Below are positions 35,171 through 47,118 of a stretch of DNA of 64,000 nt, piece after piece. The position numbers were made by a program, and so were the translations under genes. Position 1 is the first letter of the stretch, and every line of letters starts with the position of its first letter. The notes under the pieces are model-generated. The model did no database searches. It was not told the DNA's origin and saw only the letters and a list, made by a program, of their open reading frames with translations. This DNA is from Monarcha castaneiventris obscurior (taxonomy: Eukaryota > Chordata > Aves > Passeriformes > Monarchidae), in the NCBI GenBank assembly GCA_026261815.1, contig JAMPIT010000493.1:8697501-8761500 (forward strand), in the 5' to 3' direction.

Positions 35171-36040
35171 GGTCTATATCTTTTATACCTTCTTCTCGTG
35201 GTTGATCATGCAGCAGCTCATTATCTGCTCCTCTCCCCCTCCCCACGGTGGGCTGGCACAATGGAGGCTTCAAACCGATATTTGCTGGCTAGAACTCGCT
35301 GCCCCATCCCTGCCTGAAGGAGGCAAAGCCCTGCTCCCTCCCACCAGCACCGACCCCATGGCCAGAGCCCGCTGCAAGTGCTGGATCCACAGTAAATAAG
35401 AATTCCCGACAATCAGCCAAGCACAAGCCCAGGGGAGTGTGGGTGGAGAGGGGCAGGCAGGGGCTGAGCCCGCCTGGCATCCCCTCAGCCGCCCTGCCCG
35501 AGAGCAAGCGACGTCAGGGGAGAGAAAACCTTCAGATAAATGGGATTCCGTCATCCCAAGAAAATATTTCTGGCCCTGTTAGGCTCGTGGTCGGATCTGA
35601 TGACACATTCAATCAAATGAAACCGACTCAGGCGCTGCCTTGTTTCGGAAGGGGCAGGATCCCTTTCCAGCCATTCCAGCCGAGCCAATAGAACTCGTTA
35701 AGTGATGGTGCAAGCTAAAGTGCCTGGCTTTTATTTGTCTTTTCTCCCCTCCGTGTACAGTGAGGAAGTTTAAAGGCAGGAGCAGCCCTTCCTTGTGCTG
35801 CTCTTCCGAGCGTGGCCACAAAGGAGTCACCTGCAGGACGCAGCAGTTGCTTTATTCAAATGCTAGATTACATTACCAGAGGCCTGTCACTCCTAATAAC
35901 CTCCCAACAGAGAAATGCATCTGAGGAGACGACGGGTTGGGTTCAAACAGGAGCACTCCACAAGAGCCAGCACTTCCCACTCCCCGGTTTGAGGAGTTGG
36001 GCCGTGGTGGAAGCGCCTCACAAAGGCTGTGGCTGTGCTT
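35171..36040. other. gene-free stretch
   Basis: A GC-rich block at 35200-35700 opens short frames on both strands (84-94 codons) without motifs. The part 35540-35700 contains CpG-bearing unique text (CTCGTGGTCGGATCTGATGA, GGCGCTGCC) that may be conserved. No gene is supported. Confidence 0.5.
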
Positions 36041-36700
36041 GGGTGAGGTGCAGTGGGTCACCCTGGTGCAGACCATCACAAAGGCTGGGAGGCAGTCAAA
36101 GACATTTATCAGCCTCTTGATTTTGAAGCAGAACTCTGCCTTCAAATAGCAGCAATTTGCTTAAGATCTGCTCGGGCTGCTGATGTTCCCCTCCAGCGCC
36201 TTCGCTCGCGAAATGCAGACGTGGTGCACCAGTTCTGGGCTCTAATGAAAGAACAAGAGCAGTGGCCAGACCTGCTGTCAAAGACCCTTTCAGAGCTGTA
36301 CCTGAAACTGTCTTTTAAACAGCACCTCTCTAATCCTTCAGTGCAAAAATACTTTATCCTCTTGTGGGAATTATACATATTTCTCAGTTCAAAGAGGTAT
36401 AAAATATAAATGTACTTCTGTACAATTCAGCATTAAGAAGAGTAAATAGTGTACAGTGCCTTTTCATCTTTAGATTTCAAGTTGCTTAAGCATTTAGAGA
36501 CTACAGTTGGCATTTCTTGCTGTGCTGCTTCTTGGTCTAATGCTATTATTGAAAATACTTTTATCCTGGGCCTTGGCTGGGGTAATTCCTTTGAAAAATC
36601 TTATTCCACACTTACGCCAGCAATTCTTCACTGTTTCCCCCTTCTAAAACAGATAATTCATTAAGACCATAATATGCAGTTTTAACATATTTCCAGTTTA
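36041..36700. other. unique region with a 118-codon open frame, status uncertain
   Basis: The plus frame 36053-36409 encodes a product whose C-terminal two thirds is rich in L, K, E, Q and aromatic residues, without the proline/glycine bias of other chance ORFs here. A CCCCTCCAG precedes codon 45, which could be a splice acceptor. I recognise no family and see no matching donor or polyadenylation evidence. The 3' half and the DNA up to 36700 are AT-rich and look like conserved non-coding sequence, so a regulatory element that happens to be open is at least as likely as an exon. Confidence 0.3.
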
Positions 36701-39700
36701 ATGTTTCACGGAGTGTTCCAGTTTGGGGTCTGGTGGACAAAAGCATTGGATTTCTTGCTCAGAAAGGAAACATTTTGAAATTACGAAAATCACCCAGCTG
36801 AGTTTCCCTCTGTGAAGAGCAAAGAGCAGCCATGGTCCTCATAAGAGACCTTTTCCCACAGGACCCTCTCCCGGGTGTTTCAACACAAGCAACCACTTCC
36901 CTCCCAAAGCATCCCAAAAATAGGAGGCCTGGATCTTCAAGGACTTGGAGACAGACAAGCAGAGGAGCAGCACATCTCTCACCAGCCACGCTCTCAGGAG
37001 CACAGAGCACGTTGGGCTCCTAAGAAACACAGAGGGAGAAACACAGACTGCTCCTGCTCTTTATCCACACACCAAGGGACCTGCACGGACACTTCATCAG
37101 CCAACACCTCTCTCCTGGCCCGTGTGCCCAAACCACTGCACTCCCAGTTCCTCTTCCCAGGGAGAGCCTGTGGGTTTTTCCTTTCATTTCCACCCCCATC
37201 CTTCCTGGCCAGAGGACAACCCTCACCCCAGAACAGGCTCCAAGACAGGTAGCGCAGGGTGCCAGGGAGTGTTGCTTGATTAGAGGAAAGGATGAAAAGT
37301 GAGATGAAACCTCACTCCTTCCTGTTTCTTATGCCTTGTTAGTGGAAATCTTTTGGGGATGAGGAAAACTCAGAGCTTTAAGGCTTCTCTGTAGGAGAGA
37401 ATTTAGAGCAGAAAAGAATTTTTCCTTGTAATTCAGCAGGTTATACATTGAAGTAAAAGAGTGCCCAATCAAATAATAAAAAATAATTTGTGAGCCATCT
37501 ATTGCCTCGCCTGGTGCAGGAAAAGCCTTGCTTTGGTGAAGAACAGACTGAGGAAGAGGAGCAGAGGCTGGTTCTGGGAAGAGGATGAAGTGATTGATTC
37601 TCTTTTTGAGAAGGTCTGGGGAGGAGGTGGTTGAAATCATTGCACTTCCACTGGAAGATGCCCTAATTACACATTGAAGACAACTCATGGCATTTCCCTC
37701 ATTTGCCAGACCATCATCTTCTTCAGGGAGATCCAAAAAGCAGAATTTTCCTCGTTAGGGCTCAGCAGGTGAGATCTGCAAGAGCTTTCAATGCTGCTGT
37801 GCCCCGTTCTCACCTTGCCCTGCCCCTGTGGGATGTTCCTGCTCCTGTGGCACAGGGAATCAGAGGCTCAGCCCTGCAGGGAGAAAACCCACCCACCCAC
37901 CCTCTCTTCCTTCCTCTCCATGGTGCTGCTGGGTTTCCCTGGGAGTGCTCATGGTGCCAGCACAGCTTCACTCTGCCAGCTCTGCAGGGGAGGGGACAGG
38001 GGAGGACAGAGAGAGGGGAAGTGGGGGTGTGATAACATCTGCAAGCACCCCAGCAGATCTGCTCGGATTCCCCTGCCAGCCCCTGAGTCAGACAGGAGGT
38101 CAGTGGGACCCATCTCTGTGGTTGGGTGGTTGCCTCCAGCAAAGCCAAGACCTGCTGTTCCAGTGAGGGAGCAGCACAGGGATCCCACCCCGTGCCTGAT
38201 TTTGTAGCTCTCAGCTTGCTGACACTGGAAAGGCATCAGAGAAGATAGGAGGATACTTATGCAAAGACTTCTATCAATGGGGAGGCCCATCTTCAAAGCT
38301 TTGATTTTACCAGGTGCTGGCACCCCTTCTGAGAGCTGTTCTTGCTTGGGGGGATTCCATCTCAAAGTCTTCACATCACAGGAAGGGGAGCCTGGCTTTG
38401 AACAGTCTCACCAGCAATGGGCCAAACCTCCTATTTGCATTTCATTTTTGGCTGCGAGAAGCTCGTTGGCACCAAACAAGCCTTTTGCAACCTTTTTAAA
38501 GCAACAAGGAGCAGTGTTTGCTGACACAGCTCAACACCAGGACTTGTACATGTGCATCCAACTGAGAAAGTCACCAGCAGTTTGGGCAGGTGTGGAGGAG
38601 CGAATTAGAGTGAGAACAAAGCAGTGGTGCATTTGGAGTATGCCCATCAAGTTGCAACAAGCTAAAGTTAATGTTAAATTAAGGGATGTACTTCCTGCGT
38701 TTGCACTTGGCAGCTGGTGTGATTCCTGAAGTGAAGCCATGAAGAGAACTTTAAGTTGAGTTTATTTTAAGGCTGTCTTGTTTGAGTGGCTTTGCTGATG
38801 GTCCTGGGAATCTGTGTCATGCTGGACTCCAGCAGAATTTCTGCTGGATCCTCAGCACAGCCAGTGGGGCCTGCCTGGTCAGGGAGCAGCATCTTGCAGT
38901 ATTTCAGAAGCACAAAAGGCATTGCCAAAGGCCACTCAAACTTGTTTTTAACTTCAACTTTACAACTTTATCCAACTCAAAGTTTCTTTAATTTCCTAAA
39001 GGTTCTTAGAATATAGGGCAGCGCTGACATAATCAAAGCAGCCAAGTCTCCTGGCTCAGACACTGTCTTTGACCTTTCCGTGGTTCATTTTCCCTCTGTC
39101 ACTTACTTTTCAGTGGAATTGCAGAGCTTCACCCTCTAGTGTCTGAGGAGGAGTTTGGAAGGCGTTTAAGAAATGAAGGTCATTAGACGTTACCTTTCCT
39201 GTTGCAAGCCCTTGCATGATGCACAGAGAGGATTATTATGCCCTTGCCCTTTGGTGTAAACAAACCTTGGAGCTGTTCTCTGCCGTGTAACCAGAACAAA
39301 GCCCTTCACATCGTTAAACCTCCAACATGAGAGACTCAAGGAAAGCCTATTTACCATGCAGAACACAAGAAAGGTTCCTGAATAATCCAAGACAAAATGT
39401 CTATGCTGGGAAAGTACAGAGGTGGGACTGCTGGTTTCCCTTTTATGAGGATCCCCACATTCCCCAGCTCCCTGCTGGGCTGGCACAAAGAACCTGGAGC
39501 TGCTGGTCCTCCCTGCTCTGCTCCCTGTCCACAGAGGACTTCAAGAAGATGCAGAAAATCTCACGTCATGCTCAAAAATACTTTGTGTAGTGGGTGAACT
39601 CTGGGTGCCTGGGGGACAGGTTGACATAAAAGAGGGTTCCCAGGGAGGCAGAGCTTCACACCAAACCCTCAAGACATAAAGAAACTGCTTTGAACTGCTG

Positions 39701-42136
39701 TGACTTGGGTTCTGCTGCAGCACAGATGGTTTGGTTGGGCTGAGGTTGAAGCCAAGGACTTGGTTCAGGTCAACATACCCAAGGAGGGTGTCAGAGCCAG
39801 CTCAGTCTCCCACGGAGAAGCCAAGACCAGAACGTGGCTGCTGTGCCAGCAGGACTTTAGGAACCTTCTGGCCTAGTGCCCATCTCAGCATCCTTTTTGT
39901 ACACAGAAGTCGTAAGCACAGGGGCACAAAACCGAGCTCGTTTTGCCATTTCCCATCTTTCAGTCCTTCCTCCTGACCCTCCAAGCGCAGCTCGGCTGTG
40001 TGGGAGCATGAGGGGATGGCTCTGTCCCCGTGCTGCTGGGTGTGGGAGTGGGCTCTGGCAGGAGGTGGCTGGCAGGGACTTTGCAGGGCTGCTGCTCTCC
40101 CCATCACACGCGTGGCAATCAAAGCCCTGCGCTCAAAGCCCCGTGCTCAGCTGAGGTGCTGCCCGGAGGGGCTGCAAGGGCAGCTCTCCTGCTTCTTTGT
40201 TTAAATGCTGGCCCATTTGTTGACTCGGAGGCACCCACTCCTTAGCAGAGGCAGCAGCACTGAAATCGTGGCTCGCTCTAATGAGCGTCCCTTCAATAAC
40301 CATTGCCCTGATTTTTGATACCTGGAGAGAAGATGCACCAGCTAGGGAAGGATTTATCAAAAACACGCCACTGACTAGACATCAGAGGGAACCTCAAAGG
40401 GACAGTGAACTAGAACAAAGAACAAAAACATTTACAGAAGTGCTACGCTGAAAAAAAGGGAAAGGGAAAAACTGTACTAACAACAGTAACAAGGTCAGCT
40501 ATAAAACCAGAATTAAAAGGCACTGCTGGGGAAAAGACGACGACTCAAAAAAGCACCAAGAACTAAGAACACAGCTTGCCAATCAGATCTACACAGATTC
40601 CCCTTGATATCTTCCCACTAACAGGCTTTCCTGCAGGACAAGTAAAAAGTTTAAGCGGCCGGCTCTGTGAAGGTGGGCTGGAAGCAGGAGAGCAGATTCT
40701 CAGCTTTTAACACAGATCCAGGTTCTGCATCAATGGGATGGCTCAGAGGCTCGGGGGCTTGGCAAGCAGAGCTGTGCAGCGGCCAGGAACAGGAGCAGCC
40801 CTCCAGCAAAGCCCATTTAGGGCAGCTGGACAATTTGAATAATTATTAATGGAGGATGACACCTGAATGGAGTGGCTGGTGCTGCCTCTGCCACTCCTGT
40901 CCCTTGCAGCCCAGGGGGGACATTGCTGTAAATCAGTGCAAATAAAGGCCCAGCCTTGAGCTTCACCAAACTGGAGCTAAAATTAGGATGGGTTGAAATC
41001 TTGCAAAAAAATCACTTCTTGCAGAAATGGAAGTTTTCTTCCAACAGCAAAATAATTTTTTTTTTTTTTAATTTCAGTCCATGGTAATATGAAAGTTTTT
41101 GGGATTCAAGGAAAATACCCAGGGGCTTTTCTACACAGAAAGGTCCTTGTACAGCTGCTCTCTTTGCCTCCTGTCCACATGCACTCATGCTACCTTCTGT
41201 GCATCCATCCAAAGGCAGAGCATTTCTCTCCCTCCCACCCTCATCCATACGGCAGAGAACCTCTGGCTCCCTATGGGACATTCCCAGGGATGCCCCACAT
41301 GAAAAACCAGAGGGAGAAAATCAGTGTGGGATCTCAATCCTGAATTTTCCCATTCCCTCATTGCTGCAGGGATCAAAAAAGATTCATGGTCGATACGGGA
41401 ACCAAATTGTGAATATTGTGGGAACAGATAACAGAGAACCTTCCAGAGCCAGAGCAGCTTCTCACCTTGGACCTGTACCCTGGGCTCCTAAATGCTGCCT
41501 ACAGAAACTGCAGGAAAACTGAGTGACCTTCCCCCAGAAACAAGAGCTTTTCAGTCTTCCAAGCCCTGATGTGACCCCATCATATCCTGCCAGCACATCA
41601 CAGCTGGGGTGGAGCTGTGCTTGTGCAGGGATGAGCAGATGGAGCCTTTACGTGCCCTGGGGCACCTCCCTGACCTCTGCACACCCCATTCCCACCAGCT
41701 GGGGCTGTACCCAGCAGCCTGGGCAGATCTCCTGCGTGACCTGAGGAGTCCAGAATGGCATGAGACGTCTACCCTGAGGTCACTGAACAGCTCAGGAGAG
41801 GTCACAGAGCTTGAGCTGCCTTCCACAGGGATATTCACTCCCCATAATCAGGGGAGCTGGTTACCCTGGCTCATTGGTGGGGATGGACAGGTTCCTCTGG
41901 AGGAGGGTGAGAGCAGGAGCTGACCTCCACTGCTCCTGAGGGAGCCCCTCTCTCCCTGGGAAGCTCTGAACACCAAGACCAAGCATCAGGCACTGAGAAC
42001 ACCCTGTAATCATATGCCTCCCACCAAGAGCTCTCCAAAATCAGGACAGCTTCTATGGGCTGGGCACTAATATTCCATTTTTAAAGCAGGTCCTGGCTGC
42101 TTTTTTCCCAGTCCCTTCCCTGCGAAGCTATGCTTG
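36701..42136. other. gene-free stretch
   Basis: Largely GC-rich DNA with many overlapping frames up to 156 codons (38259-38729), none with a domain. AT-rich sub-regions at 37400-37500 and 40240-40640 could be small conserved elements; the latter contains CTCTAATGAGCG and GATTTATCAAAAAC. A short hairpin lies at 38828-38848. I find no repeat family that I can name. Confidence 0.5.
38828..38848. repeat. 9-bp perfect inverted repeat with 3-bp loop
   Basis: TCCAGCAGA at 38828-38836 pairs exactly with TCTGCTGGA at 38840-38848 across ATT. It is a compact hairpin with no T-run after it, and this is not a context where a bacterial-type terminator applies. Confidence 0.7.
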
Positions 42137-42520
42137 TTAGTGAAAGTGAAGAGACTTTTGATTTCTAAAGCCAATGTTAGAATGAGCATTTCCCCGTGAG
42201 AGCACCTGGTTCTCGTGTTTAATGAGTAAACACAAGGAAACAGAGGCTTGAAGAATGATTGTTCCCAACATCATTACTTCTGAACCCGACATTAAAGCGA
42301 AGTAAAAGACAACAGCACAGCAGTTCTTTGTTTTTCCAGCACTCTCCCTAAAAAATATCTTTAATGAGACGCATTTGAAGTCTAACATGGGGCCGTTCTC
42401 CTAGATTATAATTGATAAATCTTCCAAATTGGTGTGGGGGGGAAGTATTGTGTAATAATTACTTGTTCCTTTTGAGGAAATAAATAAAATATGAAAAATG
42501 TAATTACTAACCAGCAAAAT
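42137..42520. promoter_or_regulatory. AT-rich element with TAAT cores
   Basis: The text includes GATTATAATTGATAAATC, GTAATAATTACTTG and ATGTAATTACTAACC, which carry several homeodomain TAATTA/TAAT cores. It leads directly into the CpG-rich palindromic patch that follows. Candidate regulatory DNA, inferred from motifs. Confidence 0.35.
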
Positions 42521-42760
42521 GCAGCGAGCGGGTTTCCCGCGGCTCCGCCGACCAGAGAGCGCGGAGCCGGGATTTCAAAAGTCTCTCTGCGAGTGCAGCA
42601 TGACACACAAGGATGTTGCTGCTGCTCGTGTTTGTTTTCCAAGTGCCAACTTCTCCAGTCGGAGTCACTGGCTCGTTTGAAGTGCTCGCATTTACTCCTG
42701 CGCCACAATTAATCTAGCTTTAAAAGGGAACAAATTGCCGCTCTCGTCGGGCGGGCGGTG
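42521..42760. promoter_or_regulatory. CpG-dense palindromic patch, candidate promoter or enhancer
   Basis: Nine CpGs fall in about 50 bp (42521-42571). GCGGG and CCCGC form a 5-bp hairpin around TTT at 42528-42540, and CGGCTCCGC (42540-42548) pairs exactly with GCGGAGCCG (42561-42569). Further CpGs continue to 42760, with CACAATTAATCTAGC at about 42702-42716. No TATA box or gene start is recognisable. It may be the CpG core of an enhancer or the start of a non-coding transcript. Confidence 0.35.
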
Positions 42761-43490
42761 TGGGAGCGTGGCAGGGAGGGTTTCTCCCAAGGATGGTGTG
42801 CCCGGGGTCCCTGGGCATGTGGGGTGCCAGGGCCCTGTTCTCCTGGCACGGTGGGAGATGTGATTCCCACCCTGTGTGCTCAACAGACACAAGGTTTTCC
42901 CAGCACGCCAGCTCCTCCTTGCTCCGCTCCCCCGTACTCCCACAGCCCATTATTTCCACATTTTCTCTTAAAGCCACACTAATTTCACCTAAAACCATCT
43001 CCAACACGTCTCAGCTGGGGCAGTTCCCCATCCTGCTCTGTGTTGGGGGTTTAATCCCTCTGATCCTGCCCTGGGAGAGCCCCCTTAGGTGCACTCCCAC
43101 CCAAAACCCACAACAGCAGCAGCCAGAGGTTTTCAGGGCCTCATTTTTGTGCCTCTCTATGAGGCAGCAGAGACCTGCTGGTCTTGGCAGGGTCATCACC
43201 TCGCTCTCTCCTTTCCCTCGAGCATAATTCTTGCTCCAGCTGTTTAGAGAGAGGCAAAACTTACTGCAAAGGTGCCTAAAAACACTTAGACCTGAGAAAT
43301 TCGAGGTTTCTCATGAGTTGCAAAGATTTTTCCTGAACTTTCAGCAGAGTGGTTTCACTGCCTCATCTCTGGGCTCAGCTGCATCCAGTATCTGCTGGGA
43401 ATGACCCTCTTCTTCCCCCCGTAGCCTGGAAAGTTCATGCTCTGCCACAGTCGTTAATCATTGGGAAATTCTCAGCCTAACCCACAGATA
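42761..43490. other. gene-free stretch
   Basis: GC-rich DNA. A 155-codon plus frame at 42760-43227 overlaps 83- and 95-codon minus frames. None has a motif, so they are taken as chance. Confidence 0.55.
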
Positions 43491-44060
43491 AAAGTTTCGT
43501 TCAGCCCTAAATTAGTTCAAGTTCCAGACTTCTGATTCTCAGATAAAGCTGTCAAATATATATTCAAATATCTATATTCATGCCTTCTAGACCTTTTTCT
43601 TTTCTTGCTTTTTTAACCATTGCTTTGAACAACAACATGAAAATTTAATGGATTTAGAAGATTTCAAGCCAATTCTCCCCTTCCTAATTTTGTAAAATGT
43701 TATCATAAATGTTTTATGATGTTTAAAAAAAAATAAATCGCTCCTTAAAGTAACAATTTGAATTTTTCATGCACAATGAAGACCTTTATCTTATTCACAG
43801 TTGTCATTTTCTGTTTAGCATCACAACACAATACTAATAAAAAAATGCATTTGGATTGCCTTAAGCAGTTTTGCTGATTTTAATGTATGGTACAGCTTTG
43901 TTCATGTTATTCCTTTCTATAGAGCATCCTTAGATCTTTGTTCTCCAAGAACATCATTTATTGGTTTTTAGGGAGGGCAGGTTACCTACAGAGCATGCTT
44001 TCCCTACAAAAAAAAAAAAAAGGTGACTTTTTGATTTAAATACTGTGTGGTAAAATTCGA
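43491..44060. promoter_or_regulatory. AT-rich island, candidate conserved non-coding element
   Basis: Long AT-rich unique text with essentially no open frames. Words include GCTTTGAACAACAACATG (SOX-like), GAAAATTTAATGGATTTAG, ATGTTATCATAAATG, CAATACTAATAAAAA and CCTTTATCTTATTC. An A-run of 14 lies at about 44008-44021. The absence of ORFs and the dense motif-like text fit an enhancer; conservation was not tested. Confidence 0.4.
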
Positions 44061-44180
44061 ACAAAGACAGCCATCAGCACATTACTGTAGTTTTCTGAGT
44101 TATAATAATTCCATTTGGCCCTGGCCCTGCAAACTCCTGCCTGATTAATACCCAAGAGCAATTTTCAGCAAAGTGGTAGA

Positions 44181-44243
44181 AAGTATTTTACTACAAACCC
44201 CAAGTATTTCAATATAAACCCAAAATATTTCACTACAAACCCC
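44181..44243. repeat. 21-bp tandem repeat, three imperfect copies
   Basis: Copies of the form AAGTATTTTACTACAAACCC occur at 44181-44201, 44202-44221 and 44222-44243, with several substitutions. An old local triplication is the likely origin. Confidence 0.8.
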
Positions 44244-45639
44244 GTGCTGGCCCGATGTGCTGTCAGCAAAGCAAACCTTCCTTGGTTGATGTCCCTCCAC
44301 ATCCGTTGGTCATGAATGTTTGTCCATGAATAAAGGTTGAAAGGCCCTGAAAACTCCCAATTTAAACCTAAACTGCAGGTGGATTAATCCTGGAGTGACC
44401 TGGACATGGGGCAGGGTGAGCAGCACTCCTGGGATCAGCCCCAGCACCCCAAATTCCCTGGGACAGAGCCCGTTCCCTGCGGGGCTGAAGGGAAGGAACA
44501 GATCTGTTGGGTCTCCCCACTGAATAGATTTGCAGCTTTCCAGGCTCTGGGCCCAAAAGTGCAGCTCTTTCAAGTTCCCAGGCAGCAGATTTTTCTCTCC
44601 ATCTTTTGCTTTTGAGAATTCTAGGAGCATCTTCCATTAAATACGAAGATGTTTAGCCTTTTAACCCTCTAAACGCGATACCACAGGCTCGAGTGATCTA
44701 TTGTCAGTTAAATTCACCCTCTACACTCTCTACTCCAGCCTCTCTCTTGTATTTTCCTCCCTGCTGTGTGCACTTATCCCTGCATTGAAAATATGCTTTT
44801 AAACTAACACACGCTATTAGTTATTTTTAGGTATCAAAGACATTTTTCTCAAGATCTTTCTTCATTAATTCACTAATTCACTTTTTTTGTCTTGATCCCA
44901 TTTGCCCCGTGTTCTTTATTGTCTCTTAACCCCGATGCTCAAAAGGCATCAGCACAGATTAACAGGGAGCCTGAGAGCTTCTGGAGAGCAGCATTTCATG
45001 TTCTCCTGCATCCTTTTAATCAGGTTTAAACTCTTGTGGCCTTCTGTTTAAGTTCAGTTTGAAAACAGCTAGCAAGCCTCAAATGAAAGACCAAATAAAA
45101 CACATCAGCATCCCTTTTTTTTTTTCTATTTTGACACACATTCCAAGTACACAGCAATGTAATAGGAGCCAGGAAAAAAATTTTAATGAGAAAGTTTTGC
45201 CCTTTCTATTAGATCTGTAAGTAATTTTGCTTGAGTTGGTCAATAAGAGGGAGGAATCATAATGGCCTGACAGAGAAAATCCTCCTGTCTCTCCTCCTGA
45301 AGGGTAAAATAAGTATTGAGGGCAAGAGATAAGTGCTGCAGAAGATGTGTCGTAGACCTCTGGAACAGACATCTCTGGGAATCCACAGTAATAGATCCCA
45401 AACCTCAAACTCAAATGTTTCTCCACTCAAATGCTTCTCCACTCTGGGGTTTTCAGTATTCAATCCCAGCAGTGCCTCTGAATTTGCAGCCTGAGTCCAT
45501 CTCAAATGGCAACCCAGTCCTAAATAATACATTATTGTAAAAACTGTAACTCTATCCCCCACAGACTGCCTGCCCCAGTAATAGCTTCTTATTCCCAATT
45601 GCTTTTCCCATACCAGAATGAGCAAAGGCTGAGCTGGCA
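44244..45639. other. gene-free stretch
   Basis: The part 44310-44640 is GC-richer, with two 89-106 codon minus frames that have no motif. The part 44640-45250 is AT-rich, with short T and A runs and no ORF above 115 codons. No gene is supported. Confidence 0.5.
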
Positions 45640-45760
45640 GTTAAAGCAAGGGATTGTGAGCTGGGGGTCTGGGGTCTAATCCCTGCTCAGCTCCTCATAT
45701 ATTTTGGGAAAACACTTTACTTTTCTGACCTGAAAAATAAGGTGGCACTTCTTTATGCTG
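45640..45760 (+). repeat. decayed MIR SINE
   Basis: The order 'ttaaagcaagggattgtgag', 'ctgggggtctggggtctaat', 'ccctgctcagctcctcatat', 'ttttgggaaaacactttact' and 'tctgacctgaaaaataaggt' follows the MIR tRNA-related head and core ('gttaagagcacggactctgg...gttcgaatcccggctc...cttgggcaagttac...tcatctgtaaaat'). Identity is low, but the collinear order makes the call fairly safe. Plus orientation. Confidence 0.65.
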
Positions 45761-46654
45761 GGACTTAGTTCACCAAACTTTGCAAAATGGATTTGAAATC
45801 CGTAACTGAAAAATACTCTAAAAGGTCAGAGTATAATTAGAAAATAGCTAATAACCTCTTCTTATTTTCTATTGCTGGGCCTAGCATAAGAAAAATAATT
45901 TAGACTAAAACCTCAGGGATCTCAGAAGACTCATGAGAAGCCTGAGCTGGCACAAGCCTTTTCCCTATGGATGTCCCAGTGATTGATCTGGATGGGCACA
46001 GCCCTGAAATAGTTCCCTCCTTTGAGAGCTCCAGGATGTTTCCCAAGGCAGGGAGACTGGAGGGGCTGAAAGTGATGCACAGTCACTTTGCCTTTAGGAG
46101 AGGGACCAGCAACGGAAGAGCTGTGCTGCCCTGGGATGAGAGGAAATTCCAAAGGGGCCTTCTGCCATTATTCCCTGTTCTGAGCAAGGCCTTGGCAGTG
46201 ATGGTACCAGATCTGAGCAGACACTGAAGCAGTAAGGAGGCAGGAGGCACTCGGGTCAGCCCAGGCCCTGTGTCCCGGCAGTCAGCGCACAGAGCCAAGC
46301 ACACACCGAGGCTGCAGGGAAAACCTGTCCTCAGAAAGCACCAGCAGCTGATTCGAGCAATGGAGACCAGAAGTGACTCCCTCCTCAAGCTCAGGGCTGA
46401 GCACTTTGGGAAGACCATGCTCCAGTGGGGTGGGTGAGGCACAGACCTGCTGCAGCCCTGCCGTGCTCCCCGAGCCGCCGCTCCAGGTGCCCGCGCTGTG
46501 TCTTCTGTTGGCATCCAAAAAGGAGAAGAGAAACTCTCAGATTATGCAGAGCAGCAGATCCTTGTCACCCCACCTCTGCCAATCACCAGATGAAAGGAGT
46601 CATTATTTTAAGACCCCTGCAGGTGCCTGTCTGTCTTTTGTAATGAGCCCACGA

Positions 46655-46707
46655 GCAGCCGCGATCGCCGTGGCACCGTTAATTGGAGCGCCCACGGTGC
46701 CGGCTGC
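46655..46707. promoter_or_regulatory. nested inverted repeat in a CpG-rich patch
   Basis: GCAGCCG (46655-46661) pairs with CGGCTGC (46701-46707), and inside it GGCACCGT (46672-46679) pairs with ACGGTGCC (46694-46701). All four arms are perfect. The 14-bp loop contains TAATT, a homeodomain core, and about ten CpGs occur in 70 bp. This could be a structured or dyad-symmetric binding region in a small unmethylated element. Function is inference. Confidence 0.4.
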
Positions 46708-47097
46708 TGGCAGGCGCCTGTTTGTGTCACACGAGTGATTCCTCCTCCTTGGTTTACAGGCAGACACACATGTCTGCACACATTTGGATCCAGGTGGCTC
46801 CAGAAAGCCAGACCAGGCTCCTGTGGGAGCTCAATGTCTTCCAGAAACCTGCTCTGCGTCTCCTCCGGGGGCCGCGTGGACAAGGTGTCCTGGTGGCTTT
46901 ATGGAAACCAGTGCAAGTGGCCACCCAAGCACTGCAGCTCCTGACTGGCTGCCACCTGCAGCAATAAGCTCCACCAGGTAATTAATACCAGCCTTTACTA
47001 CCTGCACTACTAGAACTGCTACAACGAAGACGTTTTTGCTACTTTTTAAAGAGCTTTCATGTGGTTTCTGGGGCTTGTGGAAAATAAAAGTCCTCAT

Positions 47098-47118
47098 CCC
47101 TCCCCCCCCCCACCCCCA
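47098..47118. repeat. C-tract
   Basis: About twenty C residues with a single T and a single A. On the minus strand it is a G-tract. Simple repeat. Confidence 0.85.
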
